Shown one piece after another: positions 17,226-25,059 of a stretch of 59,075 nt of DNA (its first letter is position 1; each line of letters begins with the position of its first letter). Origin of the DNA: Lachnospiraceae bacterium (GTDB lineage: Bacteria; Bacillota; Clostridia; Lachnospirales; Lachnospiraceae); NCBI GenBank assembly GCA_021771695.1, contig JAETON010000014.1:1-59075 (forward strand). The letters are read 5' to 3'. Position numbers and translations under genes: made by a program. The notes below the pieces were generated by a model. That model saw only the letters and a list, made by a program, of their open reading frames with translations, ran no database searches and was not told where the DNA came from.

Positions 17226-18230
17226 AATAAAATATCCGAAATTACCGGTTTTATGGGGTGTTACTGGAACTGTAATAAATTCACGAAAACCAAATAATTT
17301 AGAAATAAAAGATTTTTCATTGTCAAAAACACCTGGTACGCCAAGATAAAGGCATTTATGTTTGGAACTCCAAGCCAGGCACAAGTGGCCGTAATTTCCA
17401 TAATTTAAAAGAAGAAACCCGTTGGTGCTGATATCATTTGGAAGATTTGGGATTTTTTCTAAATCTTCTAATTGGATTTTAATGCTAGGAGACAGGCAAT
17501 AAGCATCAGGCAGGGGCAGGGTGGGATACTCCTTCCAGTCAAAGTCAGGTTCACCATGCGGATTTTCCTGTTCTTTGGCTTCTTTTTCCAATTGCAGGGC
17601 TTCGATGTATTCTACTAACTTTGAAGTGGTTTTCTGTTCAGGTTTTGAAGTTTTGGGAGGGATGGTTTCTGTCTCAGAAATTTCAGGTATAGGCGTATCT
17701 GCTTCTTCTGGGGAATTTTCAGGTACGGGTGTATCTGCTTCTTCTGGAGAGTTTTCAGGTACGGGTGTATCTGCTTCTTCTGGAGAGTTTTCAGACACAG
17801 GTGTATCTGCTTTTTCAGAGGTCTTTTTTGAATCAGAAGATTGATTTTGTTCTATAGGAAGGAAATTTCGGATGATAATTGGGCGGTCTTTCCACTCAGA
17901 ACCAAAAAAATGTTCATTGGAATGATAAATAAGGAAACCATCGACATTTTCAAGTTCGATTACGAGAGGATAGGTACTTTTAAATTCAATGATCGTGTCA
18001 TTTCGTTTTATAGTATCCAACAGAGTACCTTCCATAGTTCCGTGTCGAAATTGATAAAAATAAATTTTATATTCTAATGCTTTGTCATTTGTTTTTACAT
18101 GGAAATATACTTTTAATTGTTTCTGGCGTTTTTCAATTTTGGCAAAGCCAACATTTTCGCCCTTGATTCCATGACGATATTCATATAAATAAGATACAAT
18201 TCTTTGATAATCAGACAATATGATACTCAC
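17214..18230 (-). CDS. Hypothetical protein, DUF6128-like, with a tandem-repeat linker
   Basis: Not confidently assigned. The N-terminal domain (YQRIVSYLYEYRHGIKGENVGF, residues ~8-30, then a beta-rich segment up to ~130) and the C-terminal domain (PDAYCLSPSIKIQLEDLEKIPN to LFGFREFITVPVTPHKTGNFGYF) resemble the DUF6128-type proteins seen in Lachnospiraceae. They are joined by an acidic, proline-rich linker holding three tandem 12-residue EEADTPVPENSP repeats. No signal peptide is seen with the GTG start at 18230. A longer frame from 18332 would run into tadA, so I reject it. Overlaps rsmA by 12 nt at the 3' end. Confidence 0.65.
   Translation of the reverse strand: MSIILSDYQRIVSYLYEYRHGIKGENVGFAKIEKRQKQLKVYFHVKTNDKALEYKIYFYQFRHGTMEGTLLDTIKRNDTIIEFKSTYPLVIELENVDGFLIYHSNEHFFGSEWKDRPIIIRNFLPIEQNQSSDSKKTSEKADTPVSENSPEEADTPVPENSPEEADTPVPENSPEEADTPIPEISETETIPPKTSKPEQKTTSKLVEYIEALQLEKEAKEQENPHGEPDFDWKEYPTLPLPDAYCLSPSIKIQLEDLEKIPNLPNDISTNGFLLLNYGNYGHLCLAWSSKHKCLYLGVPGVFDNEKSFISKLFGFREFITVPVTPHKTGNFGYFILPV
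17218..17252 (+). terminator. Possible terminator at the end of rsmA
   Basis: Stem ACCGGTAA (17218-17225) / TTACCGGT (17242-17249) followed by TTT. It overlaps the last codons of rsmA and of the convergent hypothetical gene. Confidence 0.4.
17701..17808 (-). repeat. Three tandem 36-bp coding repeats
   Basis: Units at 17701-17736, 17737-17772 and 17773-17808 are near identical in DNA and encode EEADTPVPENSP-type repeats in the hypothetical gene. Because the unit is a multiple of three, copy-number change would alter linker length without a frameshift. Confidence 0.85.
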
Positions 18231-18284
18231 TTTTTGATTTATTGTATGAAAGAATAGATAGAAATATGACATAGGAGGATAAAA

Positions 18285-18761
18285 GTGACGCAGCAGGAAA
18301 AATATATGAAAGAAGCTATTAAACAAGCTCAAAAGGCAGCGGCCATAGGAGATGTGCCGATAGGATGTGTCATTGTTTTAGGTGACAAAATTATCGCTAG
18401 AGCTTATAATCAAAGGAACAAGAAAAAAACGACATTAGCTCATGCTGAGCTGCTTGCGATTCAAAAAGCCAGTAAAAAAACAGGAGATTGGCGTTTGGAA
18501 GAATGTACTATGTATATTACGCTGGAACCTTGCCAAATGTGTGCAGGAGCAATTGTACAGGCGAGAATTCCCGAAGTGGTAATAGGAGCTATGAATCCAA
18601 AAGCCGGATGTGCAGGTTCTGTTTTAAATATTCTTCAGGTAGATGCTTTTAATCATCAAGTGAAGATTGAGAAAGGTGTTTTGGAGGAAGAATGCAGCCA
18701 GATGATGTCGGAATTCTTTCGGGAATTACGGAAAAAGAAGAAAGGAAAAAGTTATGAGTAG
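18285..18761 (+). CDS. tadA: tRNA-specific adenosine deaminase
   Basis: A 158-aa zinc deaminase that converts A34 to inosine in tRNA-Arg(ACG). The HAE motif with the catalytic glutamate is at residues 53-55, and the zinc ligands PCQMC are at Cys83 and Cys86. The start is GTG with AGGAGG upstream. It overlaps the next gene by 8 nt. In B. subtilis tadA precedes the SRP RNA gene; here a peptidase gene is inserted between them. Confidence 0.95.
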   Translation: MTQQEKYMKEAIKQAQKAAAIGDVPIGCVIVLGDKIIARAYNQRNKKKTTLAHAELLAIQKASKKTGDWRLEECTMYITLEPCQMCAGAIVQARIPEVVIGAMNPKAGCAGSVLNILQVDAFNHQVKIEKGVLEEECSQMMSEFFRELRKKKKGKSYE

Positions 18762-20688
18762 ATTAAAGAAAGCCGCTGCGGTTATTTTATGTATGGTTTG
18801 TGTAACCACTTTTAGTATGGCGGATGTTTCTGCAAAAGAGAATGGAACGGGCTATTTTCCAATTGATGTGGAAGTAGAATCTCCAAAATTGTCACAAACA
18901 GAGCAAAAAAGTCTTGGAAGAAGCACTTCCGAATCCTATTATAATTCGGCAGAACATGGAAAGGTAACACCAATCCGCGATCAGGGAGATACAGAGTTAT
19001 GCTGGGCGTTTGCATTGACTGCTATGGGTGAGTCCTCTGTTCTGACAAATGGACAGACCAGTAAGAATGCATCTAATTTGGATTTATCCGAAAAGCATGT
19101 AGCATATTTCATGTATAATCGAAAAAATGATGTATTAAATAATACAAAAGGAGACCGTACAATAGCTTCCGGTAATTGGATTCGTTTGGGAGGAAATCCA
19201 CTGCTTGGTATGATGTCTCTTTCTGGATGGAACGGATTGGCAGGTGAAAATACAGCTCCATTTAATAATGGAAAATGGACATTAGCCTCTTCTTTGGCTC
19301 AGAAAAATGAGGTGATATTAAAAAATAGTAATTTTTTGGGAAATACTCCTTCCATTTCATTAATAAAATCTTATATAAAAAAATATGGTGCAGTGGGAGT
19401 GTCATATTACGCTGATAAAACTTATTTCAACTTTAATACAGGAGCGCAGTATTGTAATAATTCTTCCAAAGGTGCAAATCATGCGGTTACGATTGTAGGA
19501 TGGGATGATAATTATGATGTGAGGAATTTTAATCAAAACTGCCGTCCGTCATCTAAGGGAGCATGGATTGTAAAAAACAGCTGGGGCAGTGGTATAGGAG
19601 ATAAGGGATATATTTATATTTCATATAGTGATAAAACATTGGAAGAATATGTTGCAGCAGAATTTACAAAAGCATCAGATTATCAATATAATTATTTTTA
19701 TGATGGAAGTGCGGCACCATTTATTATTTCATTACATCGAGGAGAAAAGGCGGCCAATGTTTTTACAGCAAAGAAAGGGACTGGGAGCCGAAGTGAGATG
19801 GTGAAAGCGGTAAATGTTACTACATGGTCTCCAAATTTAAGATACAGCATTCAGATTTATAAAAATCCATCCAAGGGCAAACCGGCCAGTGGTACAAAGA
19901 TGCTTAGTAAGCCAGCATCCGGTCAGTTATCTTGTGCCGGAACACATACAATTCAGCTTCCAAAACAGGTAGAAATGATTCGAGGAGATCGTTTTTCAGT
20001 AGTCGTAACATTAAAATCATCTGGAGGAATTGGAGCAGATGCTTCTTTTAAAATGGAGCCTATTACTTTTGTAAATAAAACAGCAAAAAATCAAAGTTAT
20101 TTGTACATTTCTGGGAAGTGGTACGATTTACATACCCAGGAAAGAGTTTCTGCAAGAATTAAAGCATACACGGTGAGCAAGCCTGCGTCTAAAGTACATG
20201 TGAGGTATTGTAAAACATCTTCTGTAAAATATACTTACAAAGGGAAAAATATTAAACCGAATATAAAATTGTACTATAACGGAAAAAAACTCAAGAAAAA
20301 CAGAGATTATACAGTGTCTGTAAAGAAAAGAAAATCCATAGGACGTTCCTATGTTGTATTTAAAGGGAAAGGGAAATACAGAGGGACAAGAAAAGTATAT
20401 TATTATGTAGTTCCGAAAAAGGTGAAATCCGTATCTGTAAAAAGCAGCAGTAAGAAGACAATGACAGTAAAGTTTAAGAAATTATCCAATGCCAGTGGAT
20501 ATCAGATATCTTATCGTAAGAAAGGAACGAAAAAGTATAAAAATATTTCTACCAAATCTTTATCAAAAACGATAAAACGATTATCAAGCAAAAAGAAATA
20601 TTATGTAAAGGTTCGGGCTTATAAAAAAGTTAGTGGAAAGAAATATTACGGTGCTTACAGCAAAGTTAAATCTGTAAAAGTAAAATAA
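18754..20688 (+). CDS. Secreted papain-like (C1 family) cysteine peptidase with C-terminal Ig/FN3-type domain
   Basis: A 644-aa exported protein. A signal peptide covers residues ~1-27 (ending DVSAKE). The papain fold has all three catalytic residues: Cys83 in DTELCWAFA, His243 in GANHAVTIVGW, and Asn275 in VKNSWG. A beta-rich segment follows, then a very lysine-rich C-terminal third containing a fibronectin III-like repeat (SNASGYQISYRKKG...YYVKVRAYK). No LPxTG or SLH anchor is visible, so the cationic tail may hold it to the wall (inference). The start overlaps tadA (ATGAGTAG), implying coupled translation. Confidence 0.88.
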   Translation: MSRLKKAAAVILCMVCVTTFSMADVSAKENGTGYFPIDVEVESPKLSQTEQKSLGRSTSESYYNSAEHGKVTPIRDQGDTELCWAFALTAMGESSVLTNGQTSKNASNLDLSEKHVAYFMYNRKNDVLNNTKGDRTIASGNWIRLGGNPLLGMMSLSGWNGLAGENTAPFNNGKWTLASSLAQKNEVILKNSNFLGNTPSISLIKSYIKKYGAVGVSYYADKTYFNFNTGAQYCNNSSKGANHAVTIVGWDDNYDVRNFNQNCRPSSKGAWIVKNSWGSGIGDKGYIYISYSDKTLEEYVAAEFTKASDYQYNYFYDGSAAPFIISLHRGEKAANVFTAKKGTGSRSEMVKAVNVTTWSPNLRYSIQIYKNPSKGKPASGTKMLSKPASGQLSCAGTHTIQLPKQVEMIRGDRFSVVVTLKSSGGIGADASFKMEPITFVNKTAKNQSYLYISGKWYDLHTQERVSARIKAYTVSKPASKVHVRYCKTSSVKYTYKGKNIKPNIKLYYNGKKLKKNRDYTVSVKKRKSIGRSYVVFKGKGKYRGTRKVYYYVVPKKVKSVSVKSSSKKTMTVKFKKLSNASGYQISYRKKGTKKYKNISTKSLSKTIKRLSSKKKYYVKVRAYKKVSGKKYYGAYSKVKSVKVK

Positions 20689-20771
20689 TCTATGTATTGA
20701 CCTAAATGAAAGTATCTAGTATAATGGAATCTGCATCTTGAATAGATGTACAAGATCATCAAGTCATAAAG

Positions 20772-21045
20772 CTTCCGTGCAGCCGGGGAGGTAGCGGCAC
20801 CCTTTTTCTGCAATCCGCTATAGCAGAGGTGATGGTTTGTTTCGGGCTTTCTTTTGTAGAGCTGCCCTCTATAAGTGGCGTTGATATCTGGGTCTTACGC
20901 AATAGGAATCTATGAATCGTGTCAGGTCGGGAACGAAGCAGCACTAAGTAGAACCTCCTATGTGCCGTAAGGGTGCCTGGGTTGAGTTAACTGTAGAGGT
21001 AACGTCTGTGGAAGATCGCACAACGCAGACCGCACGGATTTTTTT
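20772..21045 (+). ncRNA. ffs: Signal recognition particle RNA, large Bacillus type
   Basis: About 270 nt. The diagnostic helix-8 core is present: GTCAGGTCGGGAACGAAGCA with the following GCACTAAGTAGAACC. The 5' end (CCGTGC near 20775) pairs with the 3' end (GCACGG near 21032), and T7 follows as the terminator. The length and the 5' GCCGGGGAGGTAGCGGCACC segment indicate the Alu-domain-bearing long form of Gram-positive bacteria. It binds Ffh and targets nascent membrane proteins. The ends are estimated from pairing. Confidence 0.92.
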
Positions 21046-21179
21046 ATTTCATGGAAAAACTTTGTCTGTAATGTTTTTTATTTATAGGAAAAACTTTTTA
21101 AAAAAAATGTGTATTAAATTGAATACATATTTTCGGAGTGGTAAAATAAAGTCAGCATATACAGTGAGGAGTGATAAGA

Positions 21180-21827
21180 ATGAAAGAATTAGAATTACCT
21201 GACGTGAAAGATGTGTTAATTGAGTATAAGCAAATGCAGCTTCTGTATCGTTCTGCATTGAAAGAAATTGGGACAAAACTGGAGATTTTAAATGACGAAT
21301 TTAAATTTGTCCATAAATACAATCCTATTGAACATATTGAATCCCGGTTAAAAAGTGAAGAAAGCATTATGCGTAAGCTTTTAAGAAAAGGCGTAGATGT
21401 AACAGTCGATAATATTCAAAAGTATATTGATGATATTGCCGGAATTCGTGTGATATGTTCTTTTACAACGGATATTTATCGAATCGTAGATATGATTTCT
21501 GCACAGGATGATATTGAAGTGTTGAAAACAAAAGATTATATGGCGAATCCGAAACCAAATGGTTATCGGAGCTATCATTTGATTGTAAGAGTGCCTATTT
21601 TTCTTTCAGATAGAGTTGTACCTACGAAAGTAGAAATTCAGATCCGAACAGTTGCTATGGACTTCTGGGCATCTTTGGAACATAAGATTTATTATAAGTA
21701 TGAAGGAAATGCCCCGGAATACATTCGTACTGAATTAAGAGAATGTGCAGATATGGTTGCATTTTTGGACAGCAAGATGCTGGCAATTAATGAAGAAGTA
21801 AGAAGTATCCGCAAAGAAGATGTATAA
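21180..21827 (+). CDS. Small alarmone synthetase, GTP pyrophosphokinase (RelQ/YjbM type)
   Basis: A 215-aa single-domain RelA/SpoT synthetase that makes (p)ppGpp from ATP and GDP/GTP. The synthetase motifs are DDIAGIRVICSF near residue 80, NPKPNGYRSYHLIVRVP near residue 122, and EIQIRTVAMDFWASLEHKIYYKY near residue 148. There is no HD hydrolase, TGS or ACT domain, so it fits the SAS family. The ATG at 21180 is chosen: GAGGAG lies 8 nt upstream, whereas the in-frame GTG at 21171 would sit on that site. Confidence 0.9.
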   Translation: MKELELPDVKDVLIEYKQMQLLYRSALKEIGTKLEILNDEFKFVHKYNPIEHIESRLKSEESIMRKLLRKGVDVTVDNIQKYIDDIAGIRVICSFTTDIYRIVDMISAQDDIEVLKTKDYMANPKPNGYRSYHLIVRVPIFLSDRVVPTKVEIQIRTVAMDFWASLEHKIYYKYEGNAPEYIRTELRECADMVAFLDSKMLAINEEVRSIRKEDV

Positions 21828-21834
21828 AATTTTT

Positions 21835-21873
21835 AAGGAGCCGCTGCAAAATGCAGAAAGGCTTCTTTTTTTT
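21835..21873 (+). terminator. Terminator of the alarmone synthetase gene
   Basis: Outer stem AAGGAGCC / GGCTTCTT, inner GCTGC/GCAG, followed by a long T run (nine T). Confidence 0.75.
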
Positions 21874-21937
21874 GAAAAGATGCACATTCTTTGGTTTTCT
21901 TCATATGATATTATCAGTAGAAGAAAGGAGCCTTAGG

Positions 21938-22327
21938 ATGGCGGAAAGAGAAGGCTTGGGAGACTTACCGGTATTTGATATGGATATCCTGCCAGGACGC
22001 AGAGATGTTCTTTGTGAAGAGCAGGAAGAAAATGATTATCAATATATAACAAAAATGTATTCTGCCCTTGCTAGAGAAATTTTAGAATTTATTGAAGATG
22101 AATGTGACCAATTAGAGTATGAAGGAAGCATGATGTTTGATGAATATATGGATAGAGCCGGTGTTATGATGATGGCAGATAAAGTATACGATAAAATCAA
22201 ATATCATGAAAAGGAAGATTGTCCCAAAAAGGACCGAATGCTTTATCAAATGATTCTTGTGCTGATGGGAGGCGAAATGTGCCATAGACGGTGCAGATAC
22301 CGCAGGAAAAAGAAAATGTTTTCATAA
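21938..22327 (+). CDS. Small conserved hypothetical protein
   Basis: A 129-aa acidic protein of unknown function, not recognised. It is predicted soluble and helical, with an N-terminal GDLPVFDMDILPGRR segment and a basic, cysteine-bearing C-terminus (MCHRRCRYRRKKK). The start at 21938 has AAAGGAG upstream; the frame extends further upstream, but that part covers the preceding terminator. A terminator follows at 22335. The mix of acidic body and arginine/lysine tail could suit a nucleic-acid or membrane contact, but no function is claimed. Confidence 0.6.
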   Translation: MAEREGLGDLPVFDMDILPGRRDVLCEEQEENDYQYITKMYSALAREILEFIEDECDQLEYEGSMMFDEYMDRAGVMMMADKVYDKIKYHEKEDCPKKDRMLYQMILVLMGGEMCHRRCRYRRKKKMFS

Positions 22328-22334
22328 AAATAGT

Positions 22335-22362
22335 ATGCCGTCTGGAATCAGGCGGCATTTTC
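22335..22362 (+). terminator. Terminator after the small hypothetical gene
   Basis: Stem ATGCCGTCTG / CAGGCGGCAT (one G-T) with loop GAAT, then TTTT. Confidence 0.7.
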
Positions 22363-22460
22363 ATGTTTTAAAGACATCTTAAAGATTCCTTAAAACGGTT
22401 GTATAAACCAATAAAAACGGATAAAATGAACCATAGAAGGTGTACAAAAAGGAGAAATAA

Positions 22461-24956
22461 ATGAAGCATACAAAAGTAATACAAATTTCAATTTTTGGAA
22501 TTATTTTTATGATCTCACTGGTGTTGTGGAATTACATGCTGGTAGGAAGAAATAATCATGGAGTTCGGGAAACAACTCAGGCAACATTGCCGATGCTGAC
22601 TTTAACTGTCGATGGACAGGAGATTAATCAGATGCACGGTTATCAAGGGAAAGTGGATGCTTCTTTGCTTCGAGACAGTGTGACACCGCTTTACAAGAAT
22701 TCTTTGAAGATTTCTATGACTGAAAATAAAGAAGGAATTGAAGCAGTCACATATAAAATTTATGAATCAGATAATAAGACGGTATTGGAAAAAGGCGAGG
22801 CAGCATTTCAACAAAGAGATGATGAAACTTTTGCTGATATTAAGATAACGAAGCGTTTGGAATCTGGAAAAACATATTTATTGGAATTATCCGTAAAAAA
22901 AGATGAAAAAAATGTAAAATATTTTACAAGGGTTGTTTATGGAACTGGATTTCATTTAAAAGAATGTGTAGAATTTGCAAATGAATTTCATGAAGCAGCA
23001 TTAAAAGAAGGAAATACTGAATTTATCAGCAAATATTTAGAGACAAAAGAAGGAAATATGTCTAATGACTTGTCTTATGTAGATTTGACATCCAGTCAGG
23101 ATGCGGTATGTTATGCCAGCCTGCAGCCACAGGTAGAAAGAATTTATCCGGCATCCATTAAAGAAATTTCACAAAATGTTACTTCATTGGAGCTTCGTTA
23201 TATTCTTTCAGCGGAAAATAATGAGGGTGTAAAACAGTATTATCAAGTGAATGAATATTTTCGAGTCCGGTATTCCAAAGATCGTATGTATCTGCTGAAT
23301 TATGAGAGAAATATGGAATCTTATATGAGATATGATGAGATTGACCGTACCAATAACCGTATTTTAATTGGAATTGGCACAAGTGATAAACAGCTGATCA
23401 GCAAAAAAAATGGCAAGAAAGCAGCATTTGTTGTTCAGAATGAATTATGGTACTACGATTATCAGAAATCTAATATGTGCAAGGTATTTTCTTTCCTTGG
23501 AGAAGATTACAGAGAAGGACGAAATAATTATCCAAAACATGGAATCCGTATTATGGAAATGGAATCTAACGGGGATATGTCATTCCTTGTATATGGATAT
23601 ATGAATCGAGGAAGACATGAAGGAGAAAATGGAATTTCTGTATATCGCTTTTCGGCAAAAGAGCAAAAGATTGAGGAATTAGCATTTATTCCGGTTCTGG
23701 TTCAGTATGATACCATGAAAAATGATTTTGAAAAAGGTACATTTTTAAGTTCAGAAAATAAATTTTACTTCTATTTGGATGGTTCGATTTATGAAGTAAA
23801 TCTAAATAATAATAAGAGCAGCGTTTTGGCAGAAAATGTTTCAGATGATATGGCAGTGGTTTCAGAAAATGGAATGCTGGCACTAAGCAAATCAAAGAAT
23901 CAGATGAAAGTAATTGATTTATCTTCTGGAAAGGAGACAACAATCAGGGGAGAAAAAGGACAGGTTTTAAAACCAATTGGATTTATCGAAAAAGATTTTG
24001 TTTATGGAATTGGAAAGCAGAGCCAGATTGTTCGTCAAAAGGATGGAACCTATATGTATCCTTTGGAAAAAGTTTATATTCAGAGCGGTAAAAAGATCAT
24101 AAAGGAATATGGGCAAGACGGGACTTATATTACAGAGGCAAAAGTGGATGGAACAACGGTTGTGTTAACAAAATCACAGAAACAAGGTAATCGTTATAAA
24201 AAAATCACAAGCAGTTATATTCGTTATAAAGATAAAACGGAAAATAAGATTGTTTTTGAATATGGATATACCGGCACCAGATTAAATCAATTGTACCTTT
24301 CTTTCCCGGAAAATGTTTATATACAGGAGAGGCCGGGATATTTGTCAACGAATGTAGAAGAACAAAAAGATGAGATTATAGTTGATTTTATAAATAATAT
24401 TTATAAATACAAGGATGCTTATGTCTATACAGGAGGCAAATTGTCTGGAGTTTACAGTAATATGAAAGATGCGGTGAAAGAAGCCAAACGCGGCGGTGGA
24501 GTTGTTGTAAATTATAATCAACTGTATTTGTGGGAAAAAGGTATTGCAAAAAGTTATGGAAAAGTTGCAAATATTCCAATAATAAAAGCAAAGAAAAAGG
24601 ATGAGACAGATACAGCATGTATTAAAATGATGGCAGATTCAGAAGGAAAAGATGTATCTTATGATAAGATTCAGAAAATGGATGGAACGGCATTTGATAA
24701 ATTATTTGAGACTTTTGATAAGCAGGCAGTGAATTATTCAGACTGCAGTTTAGAAGATGTGCTGTATTCCATCAGTAAAGGCCGTTCTGTTATGGCAAAG
24801 AGAAAAAATGGAACTTATATATTGCTTATGAGTTATAACCGGATGAAACTGCGGTATTTTGATCCTTTGAAAGGCAAATCTGTACAGGGAGACCGCAGCA
24901 GTCTGGAAAAAGAGTTTAAACAGGCAGGCAGTATTTTTTACAGTTATGCGAAATAG
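22461..24956 (+). CDS. Membrane-anchored 831-aa protein with a degenerate C39-peptidase-like C-terminus
   Basis: Not assigned to a named family. One N-terminal membrane helix (residues ~8-26) is followed by a large extracytoplasmic part rich in beta-propeller-like strands (repeated 'IYEVNLNN', 'YRFSAKEQKIEEL' patterns, residues ~290-600). The last ~110 residues read like a C39-type cysteine peptidase fold: TACIKMMADSEGKDVSYDKIQ in place of the CGPA...M helix, and ILLMSYNRMKLRYFDPLKGK in place of the H-V-GYD-DP strand. The catalytic histidine is missing, so it is probably inactive and perhaps a binding module (inference). It stands 103 nt before a class A PBP gene, suggesting a cell-wall role. 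Confidence 0.6.
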   Translation: MKHTKVIQISIFGIIFMISLVLWNYMLVGRNNHGVRETTQATLPMLTLTVDGQEINQMHGYQGKVDASLLRDSVTPLYKNSLKISMTENKEGIEAVTYKIYESDNKTVLEKGEAAFQQRDDETFADIKITKRLESGKTYLLELSVKKDEKNVKYFTRVVYGTGFHLKECVEFANEFHEAALKEGNTEFISKYLETKEGNMSNDLSYVDLTSSQDAVCYASLQPQVERIYPASIKEISQNVTSLELRYILSAENNEGVKQYYQVNEYFRVRYSKDRMYLLNYERNMESYMRYDEIDRTNNRILIGIGTSDKQLISKKNGKKAAFVVQNELWYYDYQKSNMCKVFSFLGEDYREGRNNYPKHGIRIMEMESNGDMSFLVYGYMNRGRHEGENGISVYRFSAKEQKIEELAFIPVLVQYDTMKNDFEKGTFLSSENKFYFYLDGSIYEVNLNNNKSSVLAENVSDDMAVVSENGMLALSKSKNQMKVIDLSSGKETTIRGEKGQVLKPIGFIEKDFVYGIGKQSQIVRQKDGTYMYPLEKVYIQSGKKIIKEYGQDGTYITEAKVDGTTVVLTKSQKQGNRYKKITSSYIRYKDKTENKIVFEYGYTGTRLNQLYLSFPENVYIQERPGYLSTNVEEQKDEIIVDFINNIYKYKDAYVYTGGKLSGVYSNMKDAVKEAKRGGGVVVNYNQLYLWEKGIAKSYGKVANIPIIKAKKKDETDTACIKMMADSEGKDVSYDKIQKMDGTAFDKLFETFDKQAVNYSDCSLEDVLYSISKGRSVMAKRKNGTYILLMSYNRMKLRYFDPLKGKSVQGDRSSLEKEFKQAGSIFYSYAK

Positions 24957-25059
24957 AGGCGAACTATGTCGAACTAAAAATTTTGGTAATTTTATAATTT
25001 ATGATACAATAGGAATGCAGAGGTATTCTTGATAACAGCAAACGAAAGGTGAAAGGAAT

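Noticed and set aside
18231-18332. Longer N-terminus for the DUF6128-like gene
   Set aside because: It would extend into tadA and read through the tadA ribosome binding site, and the extra residues do not resemble the family.
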